The notes below the pieces were generated by a model. The model made no database searches. It saw nothing but the letters and a program-made list of their open reading frames with translations, and had not been told where the DNA came from. 64,000 nt of DNA from the NCBI RefSeq assembly GCF_041468085.1, contig NZ_CP121017.1, forward strand, positions 2,545,676 through 2,609,675, in the 5' to 3' direction. The position numbers and the translations under genes were made by a program. Source of the DNA: Tistrella mobilis (lineage in GTDB: Bacteria > Pseudomonadota > Alphaproteobacteria > Tistrellales > Tistrellaceae). This document shows, in pieces, positions 36,771 to 45,388 of the stretch (positions are counted from its first letter, which is position 1; every line of letters begins with the position of its first letter).

Positions 36771-38702
36771 TCAATCCTTCCAGAGATTGTTGGCGGCGTA
36801 TTTCAGCACCACATCGGCCGAATAGCTGTTGTAGCCATTGCCCAGCAGGTTCCTGACCAGCTGGTCGTATTTTTCCCGCTGATCTTCGTCGCGGGTCCGG
36901 GCCTTGGTGATGATGCGGCTGATGTCGCGCACGGAATTGGTCAGCTTGCGCTCGATCGCATCCTTGAGCGGCTCATAGGACGAGTAATGCACCTTCTCGC
37001 CGCGCCGGGTGGCTGCCCAGAGATAGGCAATGACCTCCTGGCGGAAGCCCTCGGCAGCCGTGCCGATGATCGCGATCTGCTCCTCGATCGACTTCAGGAA
37101 AGCCTCGTCGGGCTGCAGCTCCTCCCGCGTGTTGCGGTCCTTGACCTTGGTGCGGTTGATATAGGCTTCGGCATGGTCGAGATAGTTCTGGAACAGGGTC
37201 TCGGCCTGTTCCTCATAGGCATACACGAAGGCGCGGGTGATCTCCTTCTCCAGGATTTCCAGATAGGCCTTGTGGATGGTGTCCTGCAGCAGCTCCAGAT
37301 AATGCTTGCGCCGGTCATCGGGCATTTCGCTGCCCTTGACCATGGCGATCAGCGCCTCGCGGATATGGATCGGCGTGATGCCCTCGGGGCTGTCGGCAAG
37401 CGCATTGTCCACCGCCTTGACGATGAAGCGGGTGGAGATGCCGCTCATGCCCTCGGAGATCGCCTCGTCGCGCAGTTCGTCGACATCGATCTTCTTGGCC
37501 CGGCCCTTCTCGACCACCTCCTCGCCATTGTAGAGCCTGAGCTTCGTCATCAGATCGCATTTGGGCGTCGGCGCCAGCCGCGAGAGGATCGCGAACATCG
37601 CGGCCACTTCCAGCGTGTGCGGCGCGATGTGATGGCGATAGCCCGATTTGCCCAGGATCTTCGAATAGATCTTCACCTCTTCCGAGAGCCTGAGATTGTA
37701 CGGCACCCGGATCATCACGATGCGATCCAGGATCGCCTCGTTGGTATGGTCGGATTTGAATTTCTGCCACTCGGCTTCGTTCGAGTGGGCGACGATGCAT
37801 TCATCGACATAGACCGTGCCGTGCCGGCCGGGTGCGGGCACGAATTTCTCCTGGGTCGCGGTCAGGATGGCGTGCAGATATTCGGTTTCGTTCTTGAAGA
37901 CCTCGATGAACTCGACGATGCCGCGATTACCCGCATCGAAGGCGCCGTTGAGGTCCAGAACCCGTGGATCGCCTTCCGAGAAGCGATCGAGCTTCGAGAT
38001 GTCCTCGGATCCGATCAGGACCGAGGTGTCCTGGTTGTTGGGATCGACCGGTGGCACCACCGCGATGCCGCGCCGGGCGCGCTTAGAGATCGAAACGGTC
38101 CTCACCGGCATCTCTTCATACCGGCCGTTGAACTCCTCCTTCAGCCGCCAGCGGCAGATCGGGCAGAGATCGCCGTCGATGCGGACATTGAGCATCTTCT
38201 CGAATTCCCGGCGCAGATGGCGGGGAATCAGATGCAACGGCTCCTCGCGAATCGGGCAGCCGTCGATGGCATAGATCGGTGGGGCTTCCTCCAGCCCGCG
38301 TTCCAGGCGTTCGACCAGCGAACTCTTTCCCGAACCGACCGGGCCCATCAGATAGAGCACCTGCCGGCTTTCCTCGCCCTGCAGGGCGGCGGAGTGGAAA
38401 TAGCGCACGAACTGCTGGATGGTACGTTCCATGCCGAAGAACTCGTCGGAGAAGAACCGATAGGTCTTCACCGGCTCGTCTCCGAACAGGCGCTGCAGGC
38501 GCGGATCATCGGCGCCGCCGATCAGGTCCACACCCTTGCTCATGATCATGTCGTAAATGCGGGCATGCGCCAGTTTGGTGATCTCGGGATTGTCCCGAAC
38601 CTTTTCGAGATAGTCGAGAAAGGTACCGGACCATTCCTGCGAGGTGCGTTCCTCTCGATCCTTTTCGATCAGACTGGCGAAAGAGGTTTTGGGCTGCTCC
38701 AT
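36771..38702 (-). CDS. prkA: PrkA (YeaG) serine protein kinase / AAA+ protein
   Basis: 643 aa from ATG 38702 with GGAAGGG upstream. Residues near 119-127 are the Walker A GPVGSGKSS inside an AAA+ fold; C-terminal PrkA kinase-like helices follow (ITRAFVYAYEEQAETLF, EEQIAIIGTAAEGFRQEVIAYLW). PrkA/YeaG is a stress-induced protein with AAA+ and kinase-like character; both kinase and protease activity have been proposed. It is the first gene of the prkA-yeaH-spoVR operon. Confidence 0.95.
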   Translation of the reverse strand: MEQPKTSFASLIEKDREERTSQEWSGTFLDYLEKVRDNPEITKLAHARIYDMIMSKGVDLIGGADDPRLQRLFGDEPVKTYRFFSDEFFGMERTIQQFVRYFHSAALQGEESRQVLYLMGPVGSGKSSLVERLERGLEEAPPIYAIDGCPIREEPLHLIPRHLRREFEKMLNVRIDGDLCPICRWRLKEEFNGRYEEMPVRTVSISKRARRGIAVVPPVDPNNQDTSVLIGSEDISKLDRFSEGDPRVLDLNGAFDAGNRGIVEFIEVFKNETEYLHAILTATQEKFVPAPGRHGTVYVDECIVAHSNEAEWQKFKSDHTNEAILDRIVMIRVPYNLRLSEEVKIYSKILGKSGYRHHIAPHTLEVAAMFAILSRLAPTPKCDLMTKLRLYNGEEVVEKGRAKKIDVDELRDEAISEGMSGISTRFIVKAVDNALADSPEGITPIHIREALIAMVKGSEMPDDRRKHYLELLQDTIHKAYLEILEKEITRAFVYAYEEQAETLFQNYLDHAEAYINRTKVKDRNTREELQPDEAFLKSIEEQIAIIGTAAEGFRQEVIAYLWAATRRGEKVHYSSYEPLKDAIERKLTNSVRDISRIITKARTRDEDQREKYDQLVRNLLGNGYNSYSADVVLKYAANNLWKD

Positions 38703-39130
38703 GATCGCCCTTCCCGTCCGTTGAAGCGATTGCCGCGGGGGCCAGCCAGAGCCCTTGCGTCTGGTTCGCGTCCGCCGACGTCGGATCGACCGGCCCATGC
38801 GGCCGGATAAAGGTCACCCTGATCGTCGAACGACGGCAGACGTGAAGGTCTATCGCGCATGTCGCGGTTCAAAGCCGCGATCAGTTGCCGGACGGCGCTG
38901 CCGTACGCCATCCGGACCGGAGCGATGCGGGTTCATTCAGGCTCCGATATGAATCACTTGTTGCCCGGACACGCAGGCTTCAAGAAGAAATCGCCGAGCG
39001 GCCGCACCGCCCACCTGCCGGAACCCGGCATGCGGCACGGGAATCCGGCCGTGCTGCGGCATTCCGCCGCGCTCCGGTGACCCGACAAAAAATCGGTCGC
39101 CCCCGATCAGCCTGTGGATCGGAGTATGTG
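38703..39130 (-). other. Non-coding stretch upstream of prkA
   Basis: About 430 bp between the prkA start and the slyX stop. It must contain the prkA operon promoter, but no convincing -35/-10 or -24/-12 pair was found. The only other element seen is a small hairpin near 39087-39107. Short overlapping frames on both strands lack family features. Confidence 0.45.
39087..39107 (-). terminator. Small terminator after slyX
   Basis: On the minus strand ATCGG / CCGAT (5 bp, 6-nt loop) is followed by six T-equivalents, 24 bp beyond the slyX stop. The stem is short, so strength is uncertain. Confidence 0.45.
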
Positions 39131-39334
39131 TCAGGGGATGAAGGGGGTGCCCGGTTCCGGCCCGTCACCGCCGTCGGCGGACGACAGCCCGGCGATCCGG
39201 GCTTCAAGACGCCGGACATGGCGGACCAGCCCGTCGATCAGCCGGTCCTGACGGAGGATCTCAGCCGAGGCCTCATCCAGCATGCGCTCAAGATGAGCGA
39301 GGCGTTCCTCGATGGCCATCACGCGGTCATCCAT
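39131..39334 (-). CDS. slyX: SlyX family coiled-coil protein
   Basis: 67 aa. MDDRVMAIEERLAHLERMLDEASAEI is a heptad coiled coil typical of SlyX; DRLIDGLVRHVRRLEARI completes the helix, and the tail GTPFIP resembles the usual SlyX PPPHY-like end. Function unknown. Its start overlaps the acetyltransferase stop by 8 bp, so the two are translated together. Confidence 0.82.
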   Translation of the reverse strand: MDDRVMAIEERLAHLERMLDEASAEILRQDRLIDGLVRHVRRLEARIAGLSSADGGDGPEPGTPFIP

Positions 39335-39845
39335 GAGAGGCCGGCTCCCGGGTCATGTAGCGGGCATCGGTCTCGTAGCTCGCCAGCTTGGCTGCAAGCG
39401 GCGACGCCGGATCGACCTCGCATGCGGTAAAGCCCATCGCGGCCCATCCGGGCGCTGAGCCGCCGACCGCCGTCAATGCCATGCGCGGCAGGCGGTGATG
39501 GCGGGCAAGCTCCTCCAGCATCGCAACCAGCCGCCGGGCCAGGCCCCGTCCGCGCGCCTCCGGCAGCAGGGCCACATCGTGGACATAGAGGCAATCGGCA
39601 TCGTCGGGGAGCGCACCCAGAAGGCTGTCGAGTGCAGGCGGCCGTCCGTCGATCCAGGGATGGGTCACCGCGTATCCCACCATCTGTCCATCCACCACCG
39701 CCGCAAAGCAGCCCCCCGGAAACAGCCGCAGCCGCTCGGCCGGCACCTCCTCGCGCTCGGGAAAATCGAGATGGACGGCATTGGCGATCTCGTTCAGCCG
39801 GTCGAGATCCGCGGCCGTGAGTGGCCGCCAGCCCTGTCGGATCAT
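39327..39845 (-). CDS. GNAT family N-acetyltransferase
   Basis: 172 aa from ATG 39845 (MIRQGWRPLTAADLDRL). GNAT motifs are GQMVGYAVTHP, CLYVHDVALLPEARGRGLARRLVAML (acetyl-CoA pyrophosphate loop, Q/RxxGxG/A) and MALTAVGGSAPGWAAMGF. Substrate cannot be told. Operon with slyX. Confidence 0.9.
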   Translation of the reverse strand: MIRQGWRPLTAADLDRLNEIANAVHLDFPEREEVPAERLRLFPGGCFAAVVDGQMVGYAVTHPWIDGRPPALDSLLGALPDDADCLYVHDVALLPEARGRGLARRLVAMLEELARHHRLPRMALTAVGGSAPGWAAMGFTACEVDPASPLAAKLASYETDARYMTREPASHG

Positions 39846-39950
39846 CCTGGCATCTCCGGAAACCGTTGGTCGCACATCGGGCGCGACGTTGGCACGTCCG
39901 GCGATCCGGAGCAAGGGCACCGGAACCCGCCCCCGGGTCGCGCCGGACAC

Positions 39951-39979
39951 AAAAAAAGCCCCGGGGGCGAGCCCGGGGC
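39951..39979 (-). terminator. Rho-independent terminator (minus strand)
   Basis: An 8-bp GC stem (GCCCCGGG 39958-39965 with CCCGGGGC 39972-39979) is followed on the minus strand by seven Ts (39957-39951). It ends transcripts coming from the coiled-coil membrane gene, about 150 bp past its stop. Confidence 0.85.
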
Positions 39980-40131
39980 GAAGGTCGGCCTTTCCGTGAA
40001 TGCAATCGCCGCTTCCGCCCGACCATCAGGCCGCCGCGGAAGCCGGAGCAGAGGATGCCCCGGCTGCATGTCGCCCCCATGACCGCCGCATGATCATTCG
40101 ATGACGGCGGGGCGGGCGCAAAAAGCGGCGT

Positions 40132-40860
40132 TCAGGGATAGGCGCAGACGTCGGACGAGACCTCGACGAAGCTGCGATTGCTGGCCCGGATCGCGAAGCG
40201 GTATTCGCGGTCACCGATCACCATGCTGTGCTGCAACGGCAGGGTGCCGGTCGCCTCGGTGGCGCGGCCGCCGATCTCGATGAAGCGCAGGGTGACCGGC
40301 TGCGACGGGTCGAACCAGGCCTCACGATCCCCCTTGTCGTTGACAGAGGTCTCCCCCCGGCCGGTGACGGTGATCAGCCCGTCGGCAAAGGTCACCGCGT
40401 CATTGCTGCCGGTGGAGAGCGGGGTCGGCAGGATGAAGCGCTTGGTGACCGGCCCGCCCTCGCAACGACGCTCGTTGCTGACCGCGCCGATCACGAAATT
40501 CAACCGCTCGGGCTTCACGCCATCAGCCATCCGGCTCTGCACGCGGGTCAGGATCTCGGCCAGCTGCCCCGTCGGCACGTCCTTCTGATAGCGCTGACGC
40601 CATTGCTCCACCTCGATCAGCGCGCTCTCGCGCGCCTCACGCAGGCGGGCATTCTCCGCCCCAAGTTCCGAAAGCCTGACATTCAGCTCGGCCACGGATT
40701 GTTCCAGCCGCCGGACCTCGCCCTCGGCCAGCATCGCGCCGGTGCGATAGGCATAGGCGCCTGCCCCGGCAATGATCGCCAGTCCCGCCAGCCATTTCAG
40801 CATCATCATCCGCCGGCGCCGCTTCTCTCGGCGGCGGCTGGCGTTCAGCCCCAGTGACAT
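40132..40860 (-). CDS. Hypothetical single-pass membrane protein with coiled coil
   Basis: 242 aa. A very basic N-terminus (RRREKRRRR) precedes one membrane helix (MLKWLAGLAIIAGAGAYAY), giving a type II orientation. A coiled coil follows (EVRRLEQSVAELNVRLSELGAENARL), then a C-terminal beta-rich domain with two cysteines (ERRCEGGP, SDVCAYP) that may form a disulfide in the periplasm. No family recognised. Monocistronic, with its own terminator. Confidence 0.72.
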   Translation of the reverse strand: MSLGLNASRRREKRRRRMMMLKWLAGLAIIAGAGAYAYRTGAMLAEGEVRRLEQSVAELNVRLSELGAENARLREARESALIEVEQWRQRYQKDVPTGQLAEILTRVQSRMADGVKPERLNFVIGAVSNERRCEGGPVTKRFILPTPLSTGSNDAVTFADGLITVTGRGETSVNDKGDREAWFDPSQPVTLRFIEIGGRATEATGTLPLQHSMVIGDREYRFAIRASNRSFVEVSSDVCAYP

Positions 40861-41182
40861 GCCGTCTTCGTTCCTCGTCAGCGTCCGCTATGGGTGTCAG
40901 ACCGGTGGCCTTCCACGGCTCTCGCCGCAACCGCCACCGGCCGGTACCGACCGCGGCGCCAGGCGCGGCGTCTTCCGGCCACGCTCCCGCGCTCGGGCCA
41001 TACTAAGACCGCGTCGGGCCCGGCGGGTCAAGTGGCGAGGACGGGTCAAGTGCGGTGATGCGGCAGCAATGCGGCGACATCCCCGGCGAACACGACGGAC
41101 GCGGCATCCTCTAGCCTCTCCCTGCAATCAACCGGAACGGGCCGACACCAGCGCCCGGTCCGACACGAGGAGAGACCACCCG
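40861..41182. other. Divergent intergenic region before the beta-helix gene
   Basis: 322 bp between the coiled-coil gene (minus) and the beta-helix gene (plus). A GAGGAGA ribosome site at 41167-41173 serves the latter. No promoter, operator or small gene could be supported. Confidence 0.4.
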
Positions 41183-43084
41183 ATGGCACTTCACGACATC
41201 GACGAACTCGCGATCGTCGACACCATTGCCGATCTGCGCAGCCTCGCCACCACCGGTCCCTGGACCATGGTCCGGGTGCTCGGCTATCACAGTGCCGGCG
41301 ATGGTGCCGGCGGCCTGTTCCGCTGGGATACCTCGGCCTGGAACAGCGGTGAGATCATCCCCGGACGCAGCACGCCCGATGACGGCGGCACCCGCGTCGT
41401 GCCCACCGGGCAGACGAGCGGCCCCGGCCTGTGGCGGCGCGTGATGGCATCCAGAGACCGGCTGAACGTGCGCTGTTTCGGCGCCCGCGGCAACAACAGC
41501 ACCGACGACAGCGACGCCTTCGAAGCGGCCTGCTTCTACGGTCCCGTGCATGTCAGCGACGGCAGCTACAAGATCACCCGGCGTATCACCATGACAGGCA
41601 AGACAAGCCTGATCGGTACCGGGCAGGGAGCCTCTATCAGCGCCAACTTGCCTGAAGACTACATCCTGTACGCCGAAACCGGCCTTTCGGGGCTGATCGA
41701 AAACATCACCTTCAAGAACTGCACCACCAAGGGAGCCATCTACCTGGGCCATCCGTCCGATATCGAGAAGGGTGCACATCTCTGGATGCTGCACAAGCTG
41801 CGATTTTGGGGACAGAAAGGGCCGGCAATCGTCACGAATGGTGTCTACGACATGAACTGGTCGGACATCGACATTTATCACCCCGAAGCACGTCCAGGCA
41901 GTGATAGCGCTCCGGAAACCGATTCCGCCGTGATCTTTCTCAGTGGCACCAACAATGTGAATATCGATGGGCTGCATATTGAGCAGCCTCGCTACTGCGG
42001 TGTCTATATCGCCAGTGGCGCCGAAATCTCCATTCAGGAAGGAAAGATCGACTGCTTCGGATCACTGGCAAGCTCGCCAAGTGTGGCGGGGTTCTACATC
42101 GACGGCGGATCCGTCAGGCTCTCGACCTTCCGGTTCGCCGGCGTGGTTGCGCCGCGCGTGATTATGAAAAAGACCGCGTCGCTCATCGCCGACGAGACCT
42201 GCATCATGGGCGGTGGCGGCAATGCGCCACAGATCGTGCTCGAAGGCAGCTACAGTGACACCGGCGCCACCTACTCGTCGCTCCGCCCGACCTGGCCGAA
42301 AATTGCGTGGATGGGCCATATTGGCTATCTGGGCGGCAACACCGATCAGCTGGCGACCTGCTTCATCGATGCCAGGATGCCGACCCCGCTCAAGCGCAAG
42401 GGGAAGGTGACGACGGCATCAGGGGGCAATATCCACGTCGGCTCTCTGATCGATCTGAGTGCAGATGCAGCCTATGACAACCGCTGCTCGGTCGCCTCGG
42501 CGGCTTCCGGCCATACCGATCGCGCTCTGGCGTGGATCGACTACACAACGTCAGACGAGCATTGGTACAGTCTGGTCGGTGTGACCGCTTCGTCGCTGGG
42601 CATGGGCGTAAATGCTGATGTGTTCATAGAGCACGCCCCTCACCACGGGTTGGACGTGAAGCTCAATCCGGTGAACTTCGAATACCGCCTGCCGATCTTC
42701 GCCACGCTGCTGAACACCACCGTCGCCTCGGCCAGCTATGACGCCACAACAGGCTATACGACGGTCACGGTCGCGGCCACCTTCCCGAAGACGGAATACG
42801 AGGGGCGTTGGCTCTACACCGCCTCCGAGCGCTGGCACAAGATCCTTGAGTCGGCGGAGACGACGCCGGACATCTCGACCTTCCTTCTGCCCTACGACGT
42901 CACCGCCGAATTCCCCGCCAGTTCCACCGTGACGGTGCGCACCGGTGCGATGGTCAATGCCTCGCTCCAGGGCGATCGGGTGGTCTGGGGACGTGACGAC
43001 ACGCTGGTGTCGGAAGCGCTGGAGACCCTGCGCCGCAAGGGCCGTGGGCCGAACGAGGTCTACCCCCTCGCCGACGGCGCCTGA
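41183..43084 (+). CDS. Right-handed beta-helix / tailspike-like protein
   Basis: 633 aa from ATG 41183. The first 110 residues (DTIADLRSLATTGPWTMVRVLGYHSAGDGAGGLFRWD) match the head of pectate-lyase-3/tailspike proteins, followed by VRCFGARGNNSTDDSDAFEAA, the classic start of a pectin-lyase-fold beta helix. Repeated short strands (SGLIENITFKNC, NNVNIDGLHIEQP, CGVYIASGAEISIQEGKIDC) form the solenoid to about residue 310, and a beta-rich C-terminal part follows. There is no signal peptide. Such proteins are phage tail spikes or polysaccharide-degrading/binding enzymes. It is a lone gene whose base composition looks a little less GC-rich than its neighbours, and it ends beside tRNA-Glu. Confidence 0.75.
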   Translation: MALHDIDELAIVDTIADLRSLATTGPWTMVRVLGYHSAGDGAGGLFRWDTSAWNSGEIIPGRSTPDDGGTRVVPTGQTSGPGLWRRVMASRDRLNVRCFGARGNNSTDDSDAFEAACFYGPVHVSDGSYKITRRITMTGKTSLIGTGQGASISANLPEDYILYAETGLSGLIENITFKNCTTKGAIYLGHPSDIEKGAHLWMLHKLRFWGQKGPAIVTNGVYDMNWSDIDIYHPEARPGSDSAPETDSAVIFLSGTNNVNIDGLHIEQPRYCGVYIASGAEISIQEGKIDCFGSLASSPSVAGFYIDGGSVRLSTFRFAGVVAPRVIMKKTASLIADETCIMGGGGNAPQIVLEGSYSDTGATYSSLRPTWPKIAWMGHIGYLGGNTDQLATCFIDARMPTPLKRKGKVTTASGGNIHVGSLIDLSADAAYDNRCSVASAASGHTDRALAWIDYTTSDEHWYSLVGVTASSLGMGVNADVFIEHAPHHGLDVKLNPVNFEYRLPIFATLLNTTVASASYDATTGYTTVTVAATFPKTEYEGRWLYTASERWHKILESAETTPDISTFLLPYDVTAEFPASSTVTVRTGAMVNASLQGDRVVWGRDDTLVSEALETLRRKGRGPNEVYPLADGA

Positions 43085-43116
43085 TCCGAAGCCGGGTACC
43101 GCCCACCATCAGACGC

Positions 43117-43145
43117 AAAAAAAGCCGGCCCGAACCCGGACCGGC
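43117..43145 (-). terminator. Rho-independent terminator of tRNA-Glu
   Basis: On the minus strand GCCGGTCC pairs with GGGCCGGC (8 bp including one G-U; 43138-43145 with 43124-43131), followed by seven Ts at 43123-43117. It lies 33 bp past the tRNA 3' end. Confidence 0.85.
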
Positions 43146-43178
43146 CTGCGGAAGCGCATTCATCGGAATGCGAGAAGA

Positions 43179-43253
43179 TGGCACCCCCAACGGGAATTGA
43201 ACCCGTGTCTCCGCCTTGAAAGAGCGGTGTCCTAACCTCTAGACGATAGGGGC
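43179..43253 (-). tRNA. tRNA-Glu (TTC)
   Basis: 75 nt with encoded CCA. Acceptor GCCCCTA pairs with TGGGGGT (one G-U at position 1-72 and one at 6-67). The anticodon loop CTTTCAA carries TTC. The T arm has GGGTTCAATTCCC. The 3' end faces the beta-helix gene. Confidence 0.96.
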
Positions 43254-43460
43254 ATTGCCTGTCTTCCGTGGCCGGTGCGCGGTGCCTTCGGGCGCCGCCG
43301 CCGTCCACGGGGCGTACACATATTCGGCGCCGGGCGCCGCGTCAAGCATTTTACGCAGAGAGATTGCAGGAGGCCCTCCGGGCGCTCTGCAGCTTGCACT
43401 CGGGCGGGGCTTGCGCCACCATTCGCCCCCATTCCCATTCCTCCGGATCCACGCCCGATC

Positions 43461-44381
43461 TTGTCCCTTCGCCGTGCCACGACCGGCGCCGTGCTGGCGC
43501 TCCTGGTGCTCGCCACATCCGCCGATGCGGCGGAGGGACCGATGCGGGTGGTGTCGATCAATCTCTGTACCGATCAGCTGCTGCTGCGCCTGGGCAATGC
43601 CGACCAGATCTCCGGGATCGGTCCGCTGTCGCGCGACCCGAAGCTGTCGGTGGAAGCTGCACGCGCGGCGACCGTTCCCCAGGTGGCCGCCTCGGCCGAA
43701 ACGGTTCATGCGCTGGAACCCGATCTGGTGCTGGCCGGCCGGTTCGGCGCGACCGCAGCCGCGGCTGCCCTGGAGCGGCTGGGCACGCGGGTCGAACGCT
43801 TCCGCCCTGCCGCCAGCATCGACATGATCCGCGACGGCCTGCTGCGTGCCGGCGATCTGCTGGGCCCCGAGGCCCGCATCCGGGCAGAAGCTGAAGTCGC
43901 TGGGCTGGAGGCCCGTACCGCCGCCCTGACCGCACGGGCAGCCGCCCTGCCCCGGCGCCCCCGCGCGTTGATGCTGCGCGCCGATGGCAGCATGGTGGGG
44001 CCGGGCGGCCTTGCCCATGCCATGCTGGTGATGGGCGGCTTCGACAATATCCTTGAGCATCGCTTCGACCCGGCCGGCCGCGCCCGCCGGGGCGGCGACT
44101 GGCGGGTGGAGCTGGAAGCCGCGATCCGCGCCCGGCCCGAGGCGATCCTGATCGAGAGCATGCCCGGTGCCGCACCCGCCCTGGTCCATCGCCTGCCGCG
44201 CCATCCCGCCCTCGCCCGTCTCGCCGCACTGGGCGACATGGCGCCCGAGATGATCGGCGTGCCGGGCAATCTCCTGGTCTGCGGGCTACCCGACGCCCTC
44301 GACATCGCCGAAGCCCTGCTGCCGGTCGCCGAGCGGCTGTCCGCCAGACCTGTGGCTGCCGCCGAAGGAGACGCCTCGTGA
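43461..44381 (+). CDS. Periplasmic binding protein of a metal-chelate/cobalamin ABC importer
   Basis: 306 aa if translation starts at TTG 43461, which gives a clean signal peptide (LRRATTGAVLALLVLATSADA). GTG 43491 is an alternative, and the frame is open to 43275. The mature protein starts MRVVSINLCTDQLLLRLGNADQI, typical of BtuF/FepB-like class III binding proteins. VPQVAASAETVHALEPDLVLAG and PRALMLRADGSMVGPGGLAHAMLVMGG (each partly quoted) are family-typical. The ligand, vitamin B12 or ferric siderophore, cannot be told; no B12 riboswitch or Fur box was seen upstream. Overlaps the permease start (GTGA). Confidence 0.85.
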   Translation: MSLRRATTGAVLALLVLATSADAAEGPMRVVSINLCTDQLLLRLGNADQISGIGPLSRDPKLSVEAARAATVPQVAASAETVHALEPDLVLAGRFGATAAAAALERLGTRVERFRPAASIDMIRDGLLRAGDLLGPEARIRAEAEVAGLEARTAALTARAAALPRRPRALMLRADGSMVGPGGLAHAMLVMGGFDNILEHRFDPAGRARRGGDWRVELEAAIRARPEAILIESMPGAAPALVHRLPRHPALARLAALGDMAPEMIGVPGNLLVCGLPDALDIAEALLPVAERLSARPVAAAEGDAS

Positions 44382-45388
44382 GCGACGCGGCGATCCGCCG
44401 GGCGGCCTGGATCCTGCTGGCGATCCTGCCCCTGATCGTGGGCTGGGCCTCGCTCGGCTATGGCCCGTCGGGCTGGATTGCGCCCGATCCGTGGGTCCTG
44501 CTCGGCATTGATGCACCGTCCACTGCGTCGGAAATCGTGATGCTGGAGCTGCGCCTGCCGCGCACGCTGATCGCCATGATGATCGGCGCGGTGCTGGGCG
44601 CCTGCGGGGCCGCACTTCAGGGTCTGACCCGTAACCCGCTGGCGGAGCCCTCTACCCTCGGCGCCTCGTCCACCGCAGCACTGGGCGCCGTGACCGCGAT
44701 CTATTTCGGCCATGCCGGCGTGCTCGACGGTCCCGCACCGGCCGCGGCGGGGCTTGCCGGCGCGGCGATCGGCCTGGCGCTGGTGCTGGCTCTGGGGCGC
44801 GGCGGCGGGTTGTCGCTGATTCTGGCCGGTGTCGGCGTCGGCGCTCTTGCCACCGCCTTCGTCTCGCTGGCGCTCACCTTCGCGCCCAGCCCCTATGCGA
44901 CGCTGGAGATGGTCGACTGGCTGATCGGATCGGTTGCCGATCGCACGCTGGCCGATGCCGGATTGCTCGCCCCCTTTGCCGCCCTCTCGCTGCTGCTGCT
45001 CACCGGCTGCGGCGCCGGCCTCGATGCCCTGGGGCTGGGGGAACGCACTGCCCGCTCGATGGGCGTGCGCCTCGGCCGGTTGCGCCTGCAGGTGGTGGCG
45101 GCAACCGCGATCGGGGTCGGCTCGGCCACCGCGGTCGCCGGCGGTATCGGCTTTGTCGGGCTGATCGTACCCCATGCCCTCAGGCCCTTCGTCGGCCATC
45201 GCCCGGGCCGGCTGGTGCCGGCGAGCATGGCCGGTGGCGCGGTTCTGCTGCCGCTCGCCGATCTTGCCGGCCGGCTGATCGGTGACGGCACCGAAATCCG
45301 CGTCGGTGTCGCCACCGCGCTGATCGGCGCGCCGGTGTTCCTGCACATCCTGTTGACCCGGGCTCGGGCGGAGCGTGGCACATGGTAA
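44378..45388 (+). CDS. FecCD/BtuC family ABC permease
   Basis: 336 aa starting at GTG 44378 overlapping the upstream stop. About ten membrane helices. Family signatures are LRLPRTLIAMMIGAVLGACGAALQGLTRNPLAEPSTLG, which is the classic BtuC/FecD N-terminal block (in part quoted), and GFVGLIVPHALRPFVGHRPGRLVPASMAGGA near the C-terminus (in part). It forms the membrane channel for the chelate importer. Confidence 0.93.
   Translation: MSDAAIRRAAWILLAILPLIVGWASLGYGPSGWIAPDPWVLLGIDAPSTASEIVMLELRLPRTLIAMMIGAVLGACGAALQGLTRNPLAEPSTLGASSTAALGAVTAIYFGHAGVLDGPAPAAAGLAGAAIGLALVLALGRGGGLSLILAGVGVGALATAFVSLALTFAPSPYATLEMVDWLIGSVADRTLADAGLLAPFAALSLLLLTGCGAGLDALGLGERTARSMGVRLGRLRLQVVAATAIGVGSATAVAGGIGFVGLIVPHALRPFVGHRPGRLVPASMAGGAVLLPLADLAGRLIGDGTEIRVGVATALIGAPVFLHILLTRARAERGTW

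Noticed and set aside
35370-38810. 1146-codon plus-strand frame
   Set aside because: Antisense shadow of yeaH and prkA, both with clear family motifs.
43254-43460. Cobalamin riboswitch or Fur box before the ABC importer
   Set aside because: No B12-box or Fur-like palindrome could be found in the leader.
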